Source: Plasmopara viticola
Lineage: Eukaryota > Oomycota > Peronosporomycetes > Peronosporales > Peronosporaceae
Length of the DNA: 64,000 nt
Reading direction: 5' to 3'
Assembly (NCBI GenBank): GCA_001695595.3
Contig: MBPM02000007.1
Location: 1,426,001-1,490,000, forward strand
Each line of letters begins with the position of its first letter. The first letter of the stretch is position 1. Made by a program: the position numbers and the translations under genes. The notes beneath the pieces were generated by a model. The model was not told the origin of the DNA. It worked only from the letters and a program-made list of their open reading frames with translations, and made no database searches. Below, piece by piece: positions 44,400 to 54,860 of this stretch.

Positions 44400-44677
44400 T
44401 CACGCTGTCAGTGCTACGCGTCATTCAGTCCTCTACTTTCGCAGTTGCTTCACTGTTTGGCGCGAGTAGACTGGATCATTAAGTCTCTAATGGTGTGCTA
44501 ACTACCAGTCTGACATTATTGTAGAAGCAGCTCCCACTCCACGCAGCATTCTCATCTTCTCTGCCTGGTGTTTCCTTGCTATCTCACACTCCTTTCGCTC
44601 TGCGCTTTTCTATACCATTTTGCTTACTGAGTCGATCGCATCCTTTGGCAATCCCGCATCCCAGTCAATCTCTCATC
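44400..44677 (+). promoter_or_regulatory. conserved leader of the third long effector
   Basis: Contains GTGCTACGCGTCATTCAGTCC, CGCAGTTGCTTCACTGTTTGG, an intron-like segment and a C/T-rich tract to TCTCATC before ATG, as in the other three long effectors. Confidence 0.55.
44462..44524 (+). other. putative 5'-UTR intron with GC donor
   Basis: 63 bp starting GCGAGT, with GTGCTAACTACC as the branch-like region and ending TTGTAG, in the position equivalent to the GT-AG form at 37809. Confidence 0.45.
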
Positions 44678-46213
44678 ATGCGGTTTTGCTACTTACGTAT
44701 GGCACTACTAACTAGTGCTTTTACTGCGAAAGCATTCGCTGACAAAGCGGAGACAAATGTTGAATTGGCCACATCACGCGCGCCGTCTTCACACACATTT
44801 GTCCGTGACGTGTCTGCGGCATCAGCAGTCACAGAGACTCACGAACTGACGAGTGTCGATGACGAAGACAGGAAGTTGATGACACTTGCAAAATTTGCTG
44901 AAATAATGGGATTGGATTCACGAAATGGAGTTTGTATTGGTTTGAAGCGTCGGTACTTTGACCGATTCGTGTACGAGCGCATGACTCCAAAAGCAGTCTA
45001 CCCAAATTTGGATCTAAGTGTCCCAGAACAGAACATCCTATCCAACCATCAATGGATCGGGTGGGCCTATTTAGTCTGCCAATTTGGCCATCCGTTTGAA
45101 GAGGATTTAAACAAGTTCATCGTTGCGGCCATGTTGGTCATATATGACGCCGAAACGCTATCCAACATATTAATTACAGGAGTCACTGCTGAAAAAACAA
45201 ACTATTTAGCCATGAACCTGGCTAAAGTCGCCGACGATCACATTGAAAGTTTGCTTCTCGATAAATTACCTGGGCTTCGCAACGAACTATCTCATCAGAA
45301 ACAACATATCGCAGGAGAGATGTATAAAACTCGTCGCGATCGTATCTTCGACTACTTGAGGAAGAACGTAAATAGCAACATGCTATCACACGAGAAGTTT
45401 TCCATTTTGACCAGCTACCTGAGTATTTTGCTCAACAAGGAACACGCCGACGGCACTATGCTTTTAATCTCTCGCGAGGTTTCTAAGGATGCCGGTTTAC
45501 TCCGAAATCTACTCTTGCTGGACAATTTTCGCGATCAGGGTTGTCTTGAGAATTTGGTGTCAATTTGGTTGGATGTGTACACCCCCCCGTCCGAAGTTGT
45601 GTCCATGCTGGTGCAAGATATGGCAAACGCTGACCAGTTTACCACCCTTTACTTGAACGCGGTAACAAAGAGCTTTTGGCTGCATTATCTAAAAGTGTAC
45701 AATAGGTCGAAATTTAACGTCGAAGACTTTACGAGCAACGTTGATCTCGACTTTCAGCGGCTACTGATGACGCTGCATACGGTAGGAGTGCCAGAGTCAT
45801 TTACAGCTGAGAGCAAGCACTTGGCGACCAGCACTGTTTTGAAGATATTGCTTTTACCAGAAATTGCCGGTGTTATCTCGGCCCAAAAGTATTTAAAAGA
45901 GTTGACGTCGATGTGGTTGAAGGAAAGACTTACTCCGCCCATGGTTGTGTACATGCTGCTGCTTGCAGAAAAGGAAGGTGACTACTTTCAAATCCTGTTT
46001 ATTAATGCGCAAAGCTCGAAGTATTGGGAAGAGTACGCGAATGCGTTCCATGCGGAAACTAAGATTTTGCAGAATATAAAAATTGCGACGCTCATTGATT
46101 TCTTTGGCGAGACAAAGTTGAGGAGTGTTTTGGAAGCGGCGTCAACAGTTGAGGCGACACGCGAGAAGGCGGAATCTCTTCTTGCTCAATTTAACTGGTG
46201 GACAAAGGGCTAG
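44678..46213 (+). CDS. secreted WY effector, long subfamily, no 114-aa module (511 aa)
   Basis: The shortest long-subfamily member. The signal peptide is MRFCYLRMALLTSAFTAKAF, then ADKA. ETHELTSVDDEDR stands at 53-65, with no RXLR. WIGWAYLVCQFGHPF opens the body. The WY unit SIWLDVYTPPSEVVSMLVQD with FWLHYLKVYN is followed directly by the final section (FQRLLMTLHTV, MWLKERLTPPMVVYMLLLAE, YWEEYANAFHA) without the 114-aa repeat found in its paralogues. It ends with NWWTKG. The absence of the module defines the base state of the family ladder. The ATG at 44678 is chosen from the signal peptide; the frame is open 34 codons upstream. Confidence 0.9.
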   Translation: MRFCYLRMALLTSAFTAKAFADKAETNVELATSRAPSSHTFVRDVSAASAVTETHELTSVDDEDRKLMTLAKFAEIMGLDSRNGVCIGLKRRYFDRFVYERMTPKAVYPNLDLSVPEQNILSNHQWIGWAYLVCQFGHPFEEDLNKFIVAAMLVIYDAETLSNILITGVTAEKTNYLAMNLAKVADDHIESLLLDKLPGLRNELSHQKQHIAGEMYKTRRDRIFDYLRKNVNSNMLSHEKFSILTSYLSILLNKEHADGTMLLISREVSKDAGLLRNLLLLDNFRDQGCLENLVSIWLDVYTPPSEVVSMLVQDMANADQFTTLYLNAVTKSFWLHYLKVYNRSKFNVEDFTSNVDLDFQRLLMTLHTVGVPESFTAESKHLATSTVLKILLLPEIAGVISAQKYLKELTSMWLKERLTPPMVVYMLLLAEKEGDYFQILFINAQSSKYWEEYANAFHAETKILQNIKIATLIDFFGETKLRSVLEAASTVEATREKAESLLAQFNWWTKG

Positions 46214-46624
46214 TAGGACAAACTGTGAATTCGTATTCGTCACAAGATTTACAGTCAGGTCGCTTCTTTTTTTGCATACACCGTGGTATTGAACGTTCAA
46301 TACAGCATTCAAGACACTATTTTTCTAGAAAACATTACCCTCGACCTCACTTTTTGCCAAAGTACATCCATCCACTCGTCGCAAGAGGCAAAAAACTTTC
46401 TTGTCCCTAACTACTTGATTTTCGATGACGTTCAGAACACATCGACAACTATTAGCTCGATTAATCACTAAAACAACTCGTTGCAATAAATGCTTGCCGT
46501 TAGTAAGAAATGTAGGAAAGTGATTCTGAGTCATGTACACGAGCCACAAATAGAGACAGAGACCGCAAAAAGCCGACTGTCAACCCGCTTCTCATATACG
46601 ACTGACATTACCGCAACGATGAAT
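46214..46624. other. 3' flank
   Basis: Post-stop sequence with TCGTCACAAGATTTACAG, as after other long effectors. No gene. Confidence 0.5.
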
Positions 46625-46800
46625 TGGTTACATTTTCTCTCGTAGATGGCCAAATTGGCAGACTAAATAGGCCCACCTGATCCAATGATGATTGGACAGA
46701 ATGTTCTATTCTGGGTCGCTGAGATGTAGACTGCTTCTAAAGTCATTCTCTCGTGTACGAGCCGGTCAAAGTATTGATTTCCAAACACACTAGCTGTTGC
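46625..46800 (-). pseudogene. inverted effector fragment
   Basis: The minus strand contains TACTTTGACCGGCTCGTACA and, further on, GGTGGGCCTATTTAGTCTGC then CAATTTGGCCATC. It matches 44936-45090 in the neighbouring effector (YFDRFVYERMTPKAVY ... WIGWAYLVCQFGHP). About 60 codons remain, with frame damage. It lies inverted just behind its probable source. Confidence 0.8.
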
Positions 46801-47065
46801 CAAAGCATTTAGCGTATTTCTGCTATCAACGTATTTCTGTTATCGCTTAGAAAACAAGCATCTCAAAATTCTCTGGCTTCACGCAGCAGCACTTGGAGTA
46901 ATAATGAGCTTGTGCTATGAGAGAAGACGCCACACGTATTAAGAGCTACGGAATAGTAGCAGTTGTTAGAACTTGTCCGATCTCTTATACGCTTTTTAAA
47001 GGCAGTAGCCATTCTCCGATTCTTAGAAATAGAAGCAGCCTTCGAACTGACCTTATTTTTGTGCC
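46801..47065. other. intergenic
   Basis: Nothing recognised; it is the left flank of the retroposon insertion. Confidence 0.4.
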
Positions 47066-47405
47066 GTCGCAAGAGTATTGTATTGTATTGTATTACGTTA
47101 TCGCGTTGCCAAGTTATGCACGTGCTAGGCTCCATGGCTAGTCCACGGCATAGAGTGGTGTCCGCGTACGTCGGGTCTCGTTCGGCGGGCAGTGCAGCCA
47201 GCACCGAGGCCGTGAGGGTCTTCCATTATTTTGTGTAGTTCTGACTTGGTAAGAGCCCAGATGGCGCCCTGGTGCTGGAGACCGTCGCGTCGAGGGTGAG
47301 ACTCGTTAGAAACCTGCAGGTGCCCGAGAGCACCTGCCCGAAGCGCGCGAGCATTTAGCCCCCGCGCTTGGAAGGAGGGCGTCACCCCAACCTTGTCGCA
47401 AGAGT
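47066..47405 (-). mobile_element. SINE-like retroposon, copy 2, with perfect target-site duplication
   Basis: The 318-bp element (47077-47394) is flanked on both sides by GTCGCAAGAGT (47066-47076 and 47395-47405), a perfect 11-bp target-site duplication. It is nearly identical to the copy at 30487-30813, including the AATAC-type 3' tail on the minus strand. Intact duplications and high identity indicate recent movement. No polymerase is encoded, so it must borrow a LINE's machinery if it is a SINE. Confidence 0.85.
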
Positions 47406-48924
47406 CTTTCCACTAATTTTCTTGACTACTGTAGCTTCAAATAGACAATTCTGCGTTGCTCTTGACGCAAATGCTCACCACATAGAGCTCGACTCAAACA
47501 GAGTTTAGAAACATATCATGATTACAGTCTTGCTTTGAATGCACTTGCAGGTGCTATATATTCATTTGGTAGAGGAAGTACCTTGCACCAAAAATTGCTG
47601 TCTCGTATACAACTTTGACGTCCTTAATTGTTAAGCAGATACAAATGCAGCTCTCAGATACCGCAGAGGTTAAGGGCTGGCGTATTACGATATGCATCAC
47701 AAGTAGCAAATATGTGTGCTTGGCTTGCTCAGCAAAATGCCTTAGACTTAATATACCACCGATCTTACCTATCCTTATTTTTTTATATCACATCTCATCC
47801 ATTCGGTAAACTGTCAATATCATATGGCGTTTCACCATATAACAACTTGGTTACTGCTCCATAGTCTCTGAGCAACTTCAATTATGTGTCTGTATTTATA
47901 AGCTTTTATTTTTAGTGTCGTGTCTGGTGCCTATATCACAGAATAACAGAACGAGCTGACGCGAGCATCAGCTATAAACCAATCTTCTACAAGCTTTTGA
48001 TTAATCTGGAGGACTGCAAAATGTTGAACGTCATCCATTCAATATGTGGTCAAGATCATGATATCAATCTCTTGATAAGGTCACTTAAATGAATCAGAGT
48101 GCTCGGTCGGTATACGTGATGCTGAAATCTACAATGTGAATCAACTGCCACACATCGCACATTTTTGACTGCTAATCTCCTTTTTGCACTTGTGTTTCAA
48201 GATGGTCTTCCTTTTATCGATATTAACACCCAGCTGAATGATTCATGTCTTCGAAACTGTACTTGCGAAAGCCGTGGAATAGTGGCTAAAAAGGGATTTG
48301 GTTCACACAGACACCGTTACTTACGTATTCACCGACTTGAGTCGGCTCAAAGATGTAAGCTTAATTCAAAATTGGACATGACCTTCACACGTATTTGCCC
48401 CGCAATTGGAAAAAGACAAGCACTGAATACCTATTAGCCGATTTGCACGCACATAGTAGTGCACACACATAATAGACGATTGAACCCCTTGCAAATCCGT
48501 CGCGGGGGAGTCTAAGTACTCTCACACGGCGCAAATATCCGTCGTTTTACGTCCCATCACGATAAACTCAACTACTCAACCAACAAAACCACACCAGAGA
48601 GATGAAAAGCCCTACCGACCCTTTGAAGACCCACAAGTTAATCGGAGTACACCTCTGCTTGTCGGCAGCTTAGGGGGAGGTGTACGACTGAGGCCTCGCG
48701 AGTTTCAAGAAAGCCACATCATCACAATAGTGCGTGTGTTTGTATGTTATCGCGTCATTATAAGTCCCACGATTACGCAAATGCATATTTAGCTAAGGAG
48801 CGTACACATCATCGAAAACAGTATGATCGACAATGACGCTAATGATTCACGGATCAATAAGGCACTGGGAGGAGCTCTGTCGGCATGAGCTGCAAGGCAT
48901 ATTATCGTTTTCTGTAAGAGCAAA
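47406..48924. other. gene-free stretch
   Basis: No gene. Short frames at 47615-47864 and 48165-48437 are without motifs. GTACACCTC (48647-48655) and GAGGTGTAC (48677-48685) form an inverted repeat. The run GGGGGAGG before TGTAC resembles a polypurine tract plus LTR start, but no partner LTR is seen. Confidence 0.45.
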
Positions 48925-50200
48925 AGCCTCACCATGCCTTCACCGATCTGTCAAATGTGGCTCAAGTTAGGACCCAGTCGACGAGGTATTTTAGCATGAA
49001 ATTGATATGGCGTCATCAATTGTTGCTTCGTCGACGGGTGGGCTTACAAACGTCATTGAGCTAAATGCTCCAACACTCACGGAAACAAAAAAATAAGACG
49101 AAGATATTGCGATATGATCGAACGAGCTGCTTAGAGACGCAAACCAAGTAGAAGAGCTCGATAAAGTACTGATCAGTAGCCGAGTGATCTCACAGAAACC
49201 ACCATATAGTTGTGTAAAAAAGCGTTTGCAAGTCAAATTTTTATTCTACAGTTCATGCACACTTGTCGTGTAGCTCATACGCATCCGTCGCTATTTCGCT
49301 CCAGATGGTCAACCGCTCTTGGCCTTAAAAGATATTTGAATATGCCGGTGCATTGGCCAGCTCGCTTCACGGAATGCTGCAGCCGTGCGCTTTTCAATTC
49401 TTCTATCTGTGGCTGTGTATAACTGGGCCCACTCCACATTCACGGCTCAAAAATGCTAAAATTTTGTTCTCTCGATCTAAATCAAAGAGGACGTCTTGAT
49501 TCGATTAATTTATTTTACTCAATTTTTACATTTGACTTAAACTATCGAAACTCCTAAAAAGCACTGAGAGCTTAGCGTTCATAAAATTTTGGCTAATTTC
49601 TGCGCGTCGGAGAGGCTTGAGGTTATTTCAGCTGTTCTTATTTGCGGCAGAGCTTTTACAATCTCATCCTTATCCGCATTTTTTTTTGCTGCTATCGAGA
49701 ATTTGGCCTAATCACTTATTAACATTTTTAGGAACGACGTTAAAGGATTATCAGAAAATGTCAAGCGATGCCTTTGATAATGTGTTTGAATATTTTCGAT
49801 ATATGCAATAAAGCCGTCACCCCTTGCGACGACAAGCACAATGCGGATGATCTGGATCCGATCTGACGGCATCTTTTTTTCCATGGTAAATGATGCGCAT
49901 CATGCATTCGCAGGTAGGCTATATAATTGTTCCGGCAATTTTCAGAATAAAGTTTGCGTTCAAGGCGTAAAACAGCACATCAGATGGCCACTTATTTACG
50001 TGTTTGAACACCTCACCAAAAATAAGTATGCAATTATTTACACACCGTGCACGCATTTGGCATCAGCCGTGCATTAAACAGTGGCTGTAAGACAAAAAAT
50101 AAGTGCAATTCTGCGACTTATGTGTGTCTCTAACTATTATGTACTGCCGCGCGACAAAGCAGCTATATGAATCACCGTTTGACAATCTGCACTGCTTTAA
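48925..50200. repeat. large decayed repeat B, copy 1
   Basis: It matches 62805-64000 over more than 1.2 kb. Shared blocks include TAGGACCCAGTCGAC, AAGACGAAGATATTGCGATATG, CTTGGCCTTAAAAGATATTTGA, CTTCACGGAATGCT.CAGCCGTGCGCTTT, AGAAAATGTCAAGCG and TGTACTGCCGCGCG. It encodes no continuous frame. The matching frames suggest a former coding element of unknown type. Confidence 0.75.
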
Positions 50201-52989
50201 CATTGCTTACTGAGAGCCAAAGTGCGCGTGATGAACATACGTTTTTCAGACGAGTGTAGATCTATCGTAAAGCTTACTTTGCCTCGACTTCCAATTAATG
50301 ATGCGCTGGAAAATAAGCCAAGGGAAACAGTTTAGGAGCGAGATCTCTTCGAATTGATCAAGTATCACCAAAAGCCGATCAAGTTCGAAATTACAATGCC
50401 TGATCTAAAGGTTGAAGATTAAGCCGTGATCGCTCTGACTCACTCTGGATACAATAGCGACTCCATTTAGAGAAAAATATAACTGACATCGACTTGCAAA
50501 GATTCTATGCTGCGACAGACAATTGCTTAGAGCTCATTAGAATGCCGGAGTGATTGGATCATCTCGGCTTAAGACCGTAAACGATCGTTGCTCTACAGAC
50601 TGCAGATAGTCGAACGACAGTCTAGCACTCTCACCACTGAGAATAACAACGCTGCAACAAATTTCACTGATGAAAACATTTGACACGTCGGCGCTAGCCC
50701 ACTGTCCAACCGATATTTTGTTCGATGGAACACGGGCACCTCTTATCGTTGAAAACATCAGTAACTCCATTCGTAGGTGGATTAAACATGTTCACACGCC
50801 CCCCCTTCTACAGATAACGTTTTCGATGGAACACGGGCACATCTCATTCTTAAAGACAGCAGTAACTGCATTCGTAGGTGGATTCCAAGCCCAGAAAAGG
50901 TCCAAGCTCCAATTTAAATTTTCAAATTTGCTGATTCTATCCTTTTGGTCAAGTTATTCGCTCCGAAATTCTTGACTTTCAGCGGTCCGTGTCAAATAAA
51001 GTCTTCGACTTGCTTGCGCAATGTGAATAGGTCCAAATCAGCGAGCTACTCGACTATCCTTCCTCCATCGAGCCTTGAGCCACGATGCGGTGGCGATAAC
51101 GAAGCGCAAGGGTTATCAATTTCTTTTAAGCAGAGCGGCGTGTACATGAACGGCAGTGTTCAATGCAACCTTGAAGAGTTGGGTATGCTGCTTCAATGCC
51201 TTAATATACCCGCGCACTCACGGCGCAAACGTCTTTTATGACGCTTTCCGTGTACTAGGTCAGATCATCTTTCTTGAGATGGTCTGTTGTGGACATGTAA
51301 ACCTAACGTCAAGCACTCTGAACTTGCTCTTTTTAAAAAAGCCGTACGCCGGATGTTTTGACTAAGCCAATTGATTCAAGCAGCTGAGGGAACGATCGAG
51401 AATTAGTGCTGATTCTTCGACACCATCAACTGCGTCCCACATAGCTGCTGCATGAGTCATTTTGCTCAATTGATCAACAAAGTCTCACCGTTAATAGTGC
51501 TGCCTGTCGAGCATTCGACCGGGTCAGCACATCAGCGGCTTGCCAAAAGTGCACATATTTGTCAACAGTGTGGCCTCATCCGGCGAGCATCTCACACTTC
51601 AGCACGCTTTGCACGTGCACACATGTTCAAATGTACCTTTGTTGAGCAATCTCTAGTAATTGCTTACCAAATTATACGTCCTCTCTCGAGCGAGACTCTT
51701 ATCAAGATCGTAGGCCATAAATAATATACAACATTTTGCGTCCCTATTTTTGAGAAATCACTTCGCTTGGACGATCACACTGTGATACAACAGTTTGGCT
51801 TCTATCGGAACGCTGTAACCATGACGCGATTAGGCACACCGAAAATCTCATGTGTTTATTGCTTTCAAACCTCTTGTAGAGCTAATAACAAATCATCTCG
51901 CATATACGCGCCACAACTTAAGTTTGATACAAAATCGATTACAGTTGTGACAAATTATTAGCTAGCTCATAGTCTGGGCAATGCAATAATGCACTCGAAG
52001 AACAAATCTGATCAACTGTCTTGTACGTCACTTTTAAATTTTTATTCGCCAAAAAAAGGAGCAGCCCGGCATATCTCTGCAAGGTGTGAGGCGGCTGTGG
52101 TGTAGTGCCTATTTACACATGTTTTATATAGTTTTTCAACAAAATTTCTTGCCCATTTTTGACACTGTCAGTTTTGTGAGGAACACGATGGCGACGCGTC
52201 TCGCTTATTGAATAGCTCAGTGCGTCTTGTTTTGAAAGGGGAGAATATAAGATAAACGCGTCTGCGAATGATGATAGAGTTCGGCTATGCGCCTTTAAAA
52301 AAAAATACTGACAAGGTCGAAGAAAAAATTGACCTGGGACATACTTCGGCGGGTAATGAATATGAACAAAAAGTTATTAACACAGCCACAAGAGGCTTGT
52401 GAATTCAGCATCATAGACTTTTTGTTCAAAAAGAGAGATTAAGTTGTCATCACTGTTGGGTGAAGCCGTCTACAATGCACAGAAAAGGCACTCAGTACAC
52501 GAAGTAAGTTTTTGATATGTACTGTACCTTATTGAGGATTTCCAGAAGGTGCTCTCACGAGAATCGCTTTTGGCGGCTTAATGCGTTCACATTGAAATTG
52601 ACATGATTGGGGCGCCCATTTCTGCGTCTAATGGCGGTAGCATTTGCTAAAGGAGCAATTAGACGTCGTTGACATTTCCTTCGTTCAAAGCATATGGCGA
52701 GACAATGGGAAGTTTAAGCTTGCACACATTAAGTACTCGAAGTCCAAAGTGCAAGTGGTGCGTCGTACATGCTTATATAAAAGGGGCTACCTCATCGGCA
52801 TAGACGTCGGAGATGTTCTAAAAGTTACGGCTTCTTGTATCGATTTGTTACATGAAGTGTGCAATAAACTGCAGCTCAAAGACTGAATTATGTTATGTTT
52901 GTGTTTTCAGCTTTACCACCTTTGCTTGATATAAGCAACTCAATTTGCTATCACAAATATAGCATGCGCTATCGTCTACATGCTCGCCT
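50201..52989. other. gene-free stretch with a small tandem duplication
   Basis: No supported gene. Around 50721-50895 a segment beginning TTCGATGGAACACGGGCAC is repeated once with a 101-bp period, with mismatches. An 80-codon frame at 52644-52886 starts with TTG and has no motif. Confidence 0.45.
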
Positions 52990-53900
52990 TGAACAAGACG
53001 CTCTGCCTTGCTAATAAGCACCATGCAACACCGACTTTTTTCGCAGAGCAGACGCCCTTGAAGAGATTGTACGCGTCATTACTGCTCAAATACGATTGCA
53101 CATTGATATTCCAACGTCTACATTGACGTCTAGCAAAGAGCCCCTCTCATCAGAGCTTCCGATCGGCGATGCGTAAGCCGCTCCACATTCATCAGAAAGG
53201 CAGCACCCCAGTTACCTCGGCCTCTCGCTGACTATGTCATGCAGGCTACTCAGCAAGCACCTTTCACGTTGGGCGTTGTTGAGTAGGCTGCTACTTTACG
53301 TGCATTGTCAGGACCGCACCTTTGATGCATTGGTCTACCGCTAATCATATGTACAGCTTCCACTTTTCCTTACGAGTTGTTCAGTAGAAAACGTGCCGCT
53401 CCAGACACTCTTGATGTATTGAATGAAAGCATTAAGCTGGACAAAGTACGCGGATGTGGTGCTGCCGAAAAGTGTGATTTATAATAACGCTGTCGTCACA
53501 ATCGTATTATTTCATCGATAGTTACGCCTAGGCATCGGTGAAATTAACCTTACGTGGGAATACGGCATCCGTTAAATGCTTTTTATCCTCTTCTGTATAG
53601 ATTCAAAGCGGATGACCCGCCACATATTTGCTTAGGTCAAATGTGCGATCGGACAGCCATCTCTTGAACTTCAATAAGGCAGTCCCATTCTCACCACAAA
53701 AATCTGTCGCCAAACTTGCGCGTCGTGAAATATATCGATTAATGTCGCCACGATGACGAATCACTGGCGTCATCAAAATACATACCCACGACTCTGTCAT
53801 TGCCGACACGTGCGTTTTATTCGCAGCCACTTTTACCTCCAGCCCCCCCCCCCTACAGAACTTTATTTGACTCTTATTAGCTGCTACTTCATTTCGTGAC
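52990..53900 (+). repeat. decayed repeat A, copy 2 (upstream of effector at 54861)
   Basis: Counterpart of 42860-43800, more damaged. It contains an 11-C run at 53843-53853 where the other copy has ordinary sequence. Located about 1 kb before the effector leader, as copy 1 is. Confidence 0.5.
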
Positions 53901-54595
53901 TGCAATGAAATAGCCAGCGTCATATAGGTCACGTGGAGTGTTGCTAAGCGATTCGCTCAATATTTGTATCGGTTGGGCGGCGGTGATGGACCACACCATA
54001 TTACATTGTTTCTGTAGATCACAAATATTTAGCAGCACTATCAACTCGTAAAGAATGACTTTTTGATTAGCTGTCACTGTTGACCATCTGCAACATTTGT
54101 CATTCTCTCAAAATATCAAAACAAGCACGGTAACACCACTTCAATTTTTTTGGTTATTAAAACATCCTATATGGTTGCTTATTTACAGCTCAAATTCTTT
54201 CCACGTTGAGTAGATCTAGCCTAGCAATAACACCATAGTTTTCCTGTAACAGAGTAGTTGACAATTGTTAATCATTTTAAGGCAAATTTTGATGCATAGA
54301 CTGGCGTCAAGATCGTTTGTCGACGTCCATAAAGTCGCGTCTTGGGGACATTGACCACGTACAGAAAGTACACCATAGTTATTTGCTATAAGAATGCATC
54401 TCTCCGTGCACTTTAGCTGGAGGAGATACGGATCTTTGTATAAACTCAAAAAACAGTAAAATAAAGAATTTAAGAGATTTTAGCATAAAAATTACTATGG
54501 CAGCGCTTGTAAAGTATATCTATTTTCTTCTCGCTCTCTCGCCATTCATTAGTGCGAACAATTTCCCAAACGCGCTGTCCAGTGTACTTCGATAC
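53901..54595. repeat. 5' flank of the long-effector duplicon
   Basis: Contains GATGCATAGACTGGCGTCAAGATC (about 54290) and CATTGACCACGTACAGAAA (about 54350), matching the flanks at 32935 and 44005. No gene. Confidence 0.6.
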
Positions 54596-54860
54596 TTGTC
54601 GCACCTCGCTGCTGCTACGCGTCGATCAGTCCAGTACTTTTGCAATTATCTCGCTGTTTGGTGCAAGTTCACTGTATCTCCAAGGTTTAATTAGTGTGCT
54701 AATTCACTCTTTGACTCGTTGTAGGAAGGAGCACCTTGACTACCGCGATCCACGCACCGTCCTTACTTACTCTGCCTAGTGTGAGCCTGCTATCGTGCTA
54801 TTCTTCTGATCCCTTCTGTGTTTTGAGTGTACAATCTCGCGGCACAGTCAGCTTTTCATC
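54596..54860 (+). promoter_or_regulatory. conserved leader of the fourth long effector
   Basis: CTCGCTGCTGCTACGCGTCGATCAGTCC, TTTTGCAATTATCTCG, then an intron-like segment, GAAGGAGCACCTTGACTACC (also before the gene at 33642), and CAGCTTTTCATC before ATG. Confidence 0.55.
54663..54724 (+). other. putative 5'-UTR intron with GC donor
   Basis: 62 bp starting GCAAGT, with GTGCTAATTCAC near the 3' end, ending TTGTAG before GAAGGAGCACC. Equivalent in position and length to 33433 and 37809. Confidence 0.5.

Noticed and set aside
33618..44677. Upstream in-frame extensions of the effectors at 33642, 38019 and 44678 (also 9607 for the gene at 9670)
   Set aside because: They begin at non-ATG codons, would bury the signal peptide inside the protein and run through the putative 5'-UTR intron or leader.
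48647..48700. LTR start after a polypurine-like GGGGGAGG
   Set aside because: No partner LTR, primer-binding site or coding part was found nearby; it remains only a possible boundary.
53843..53853. Run of 11 C residues
   Set aside because: A simple homopolymer in decayed sequence, possibly partly a sequencing effect; no function implied.
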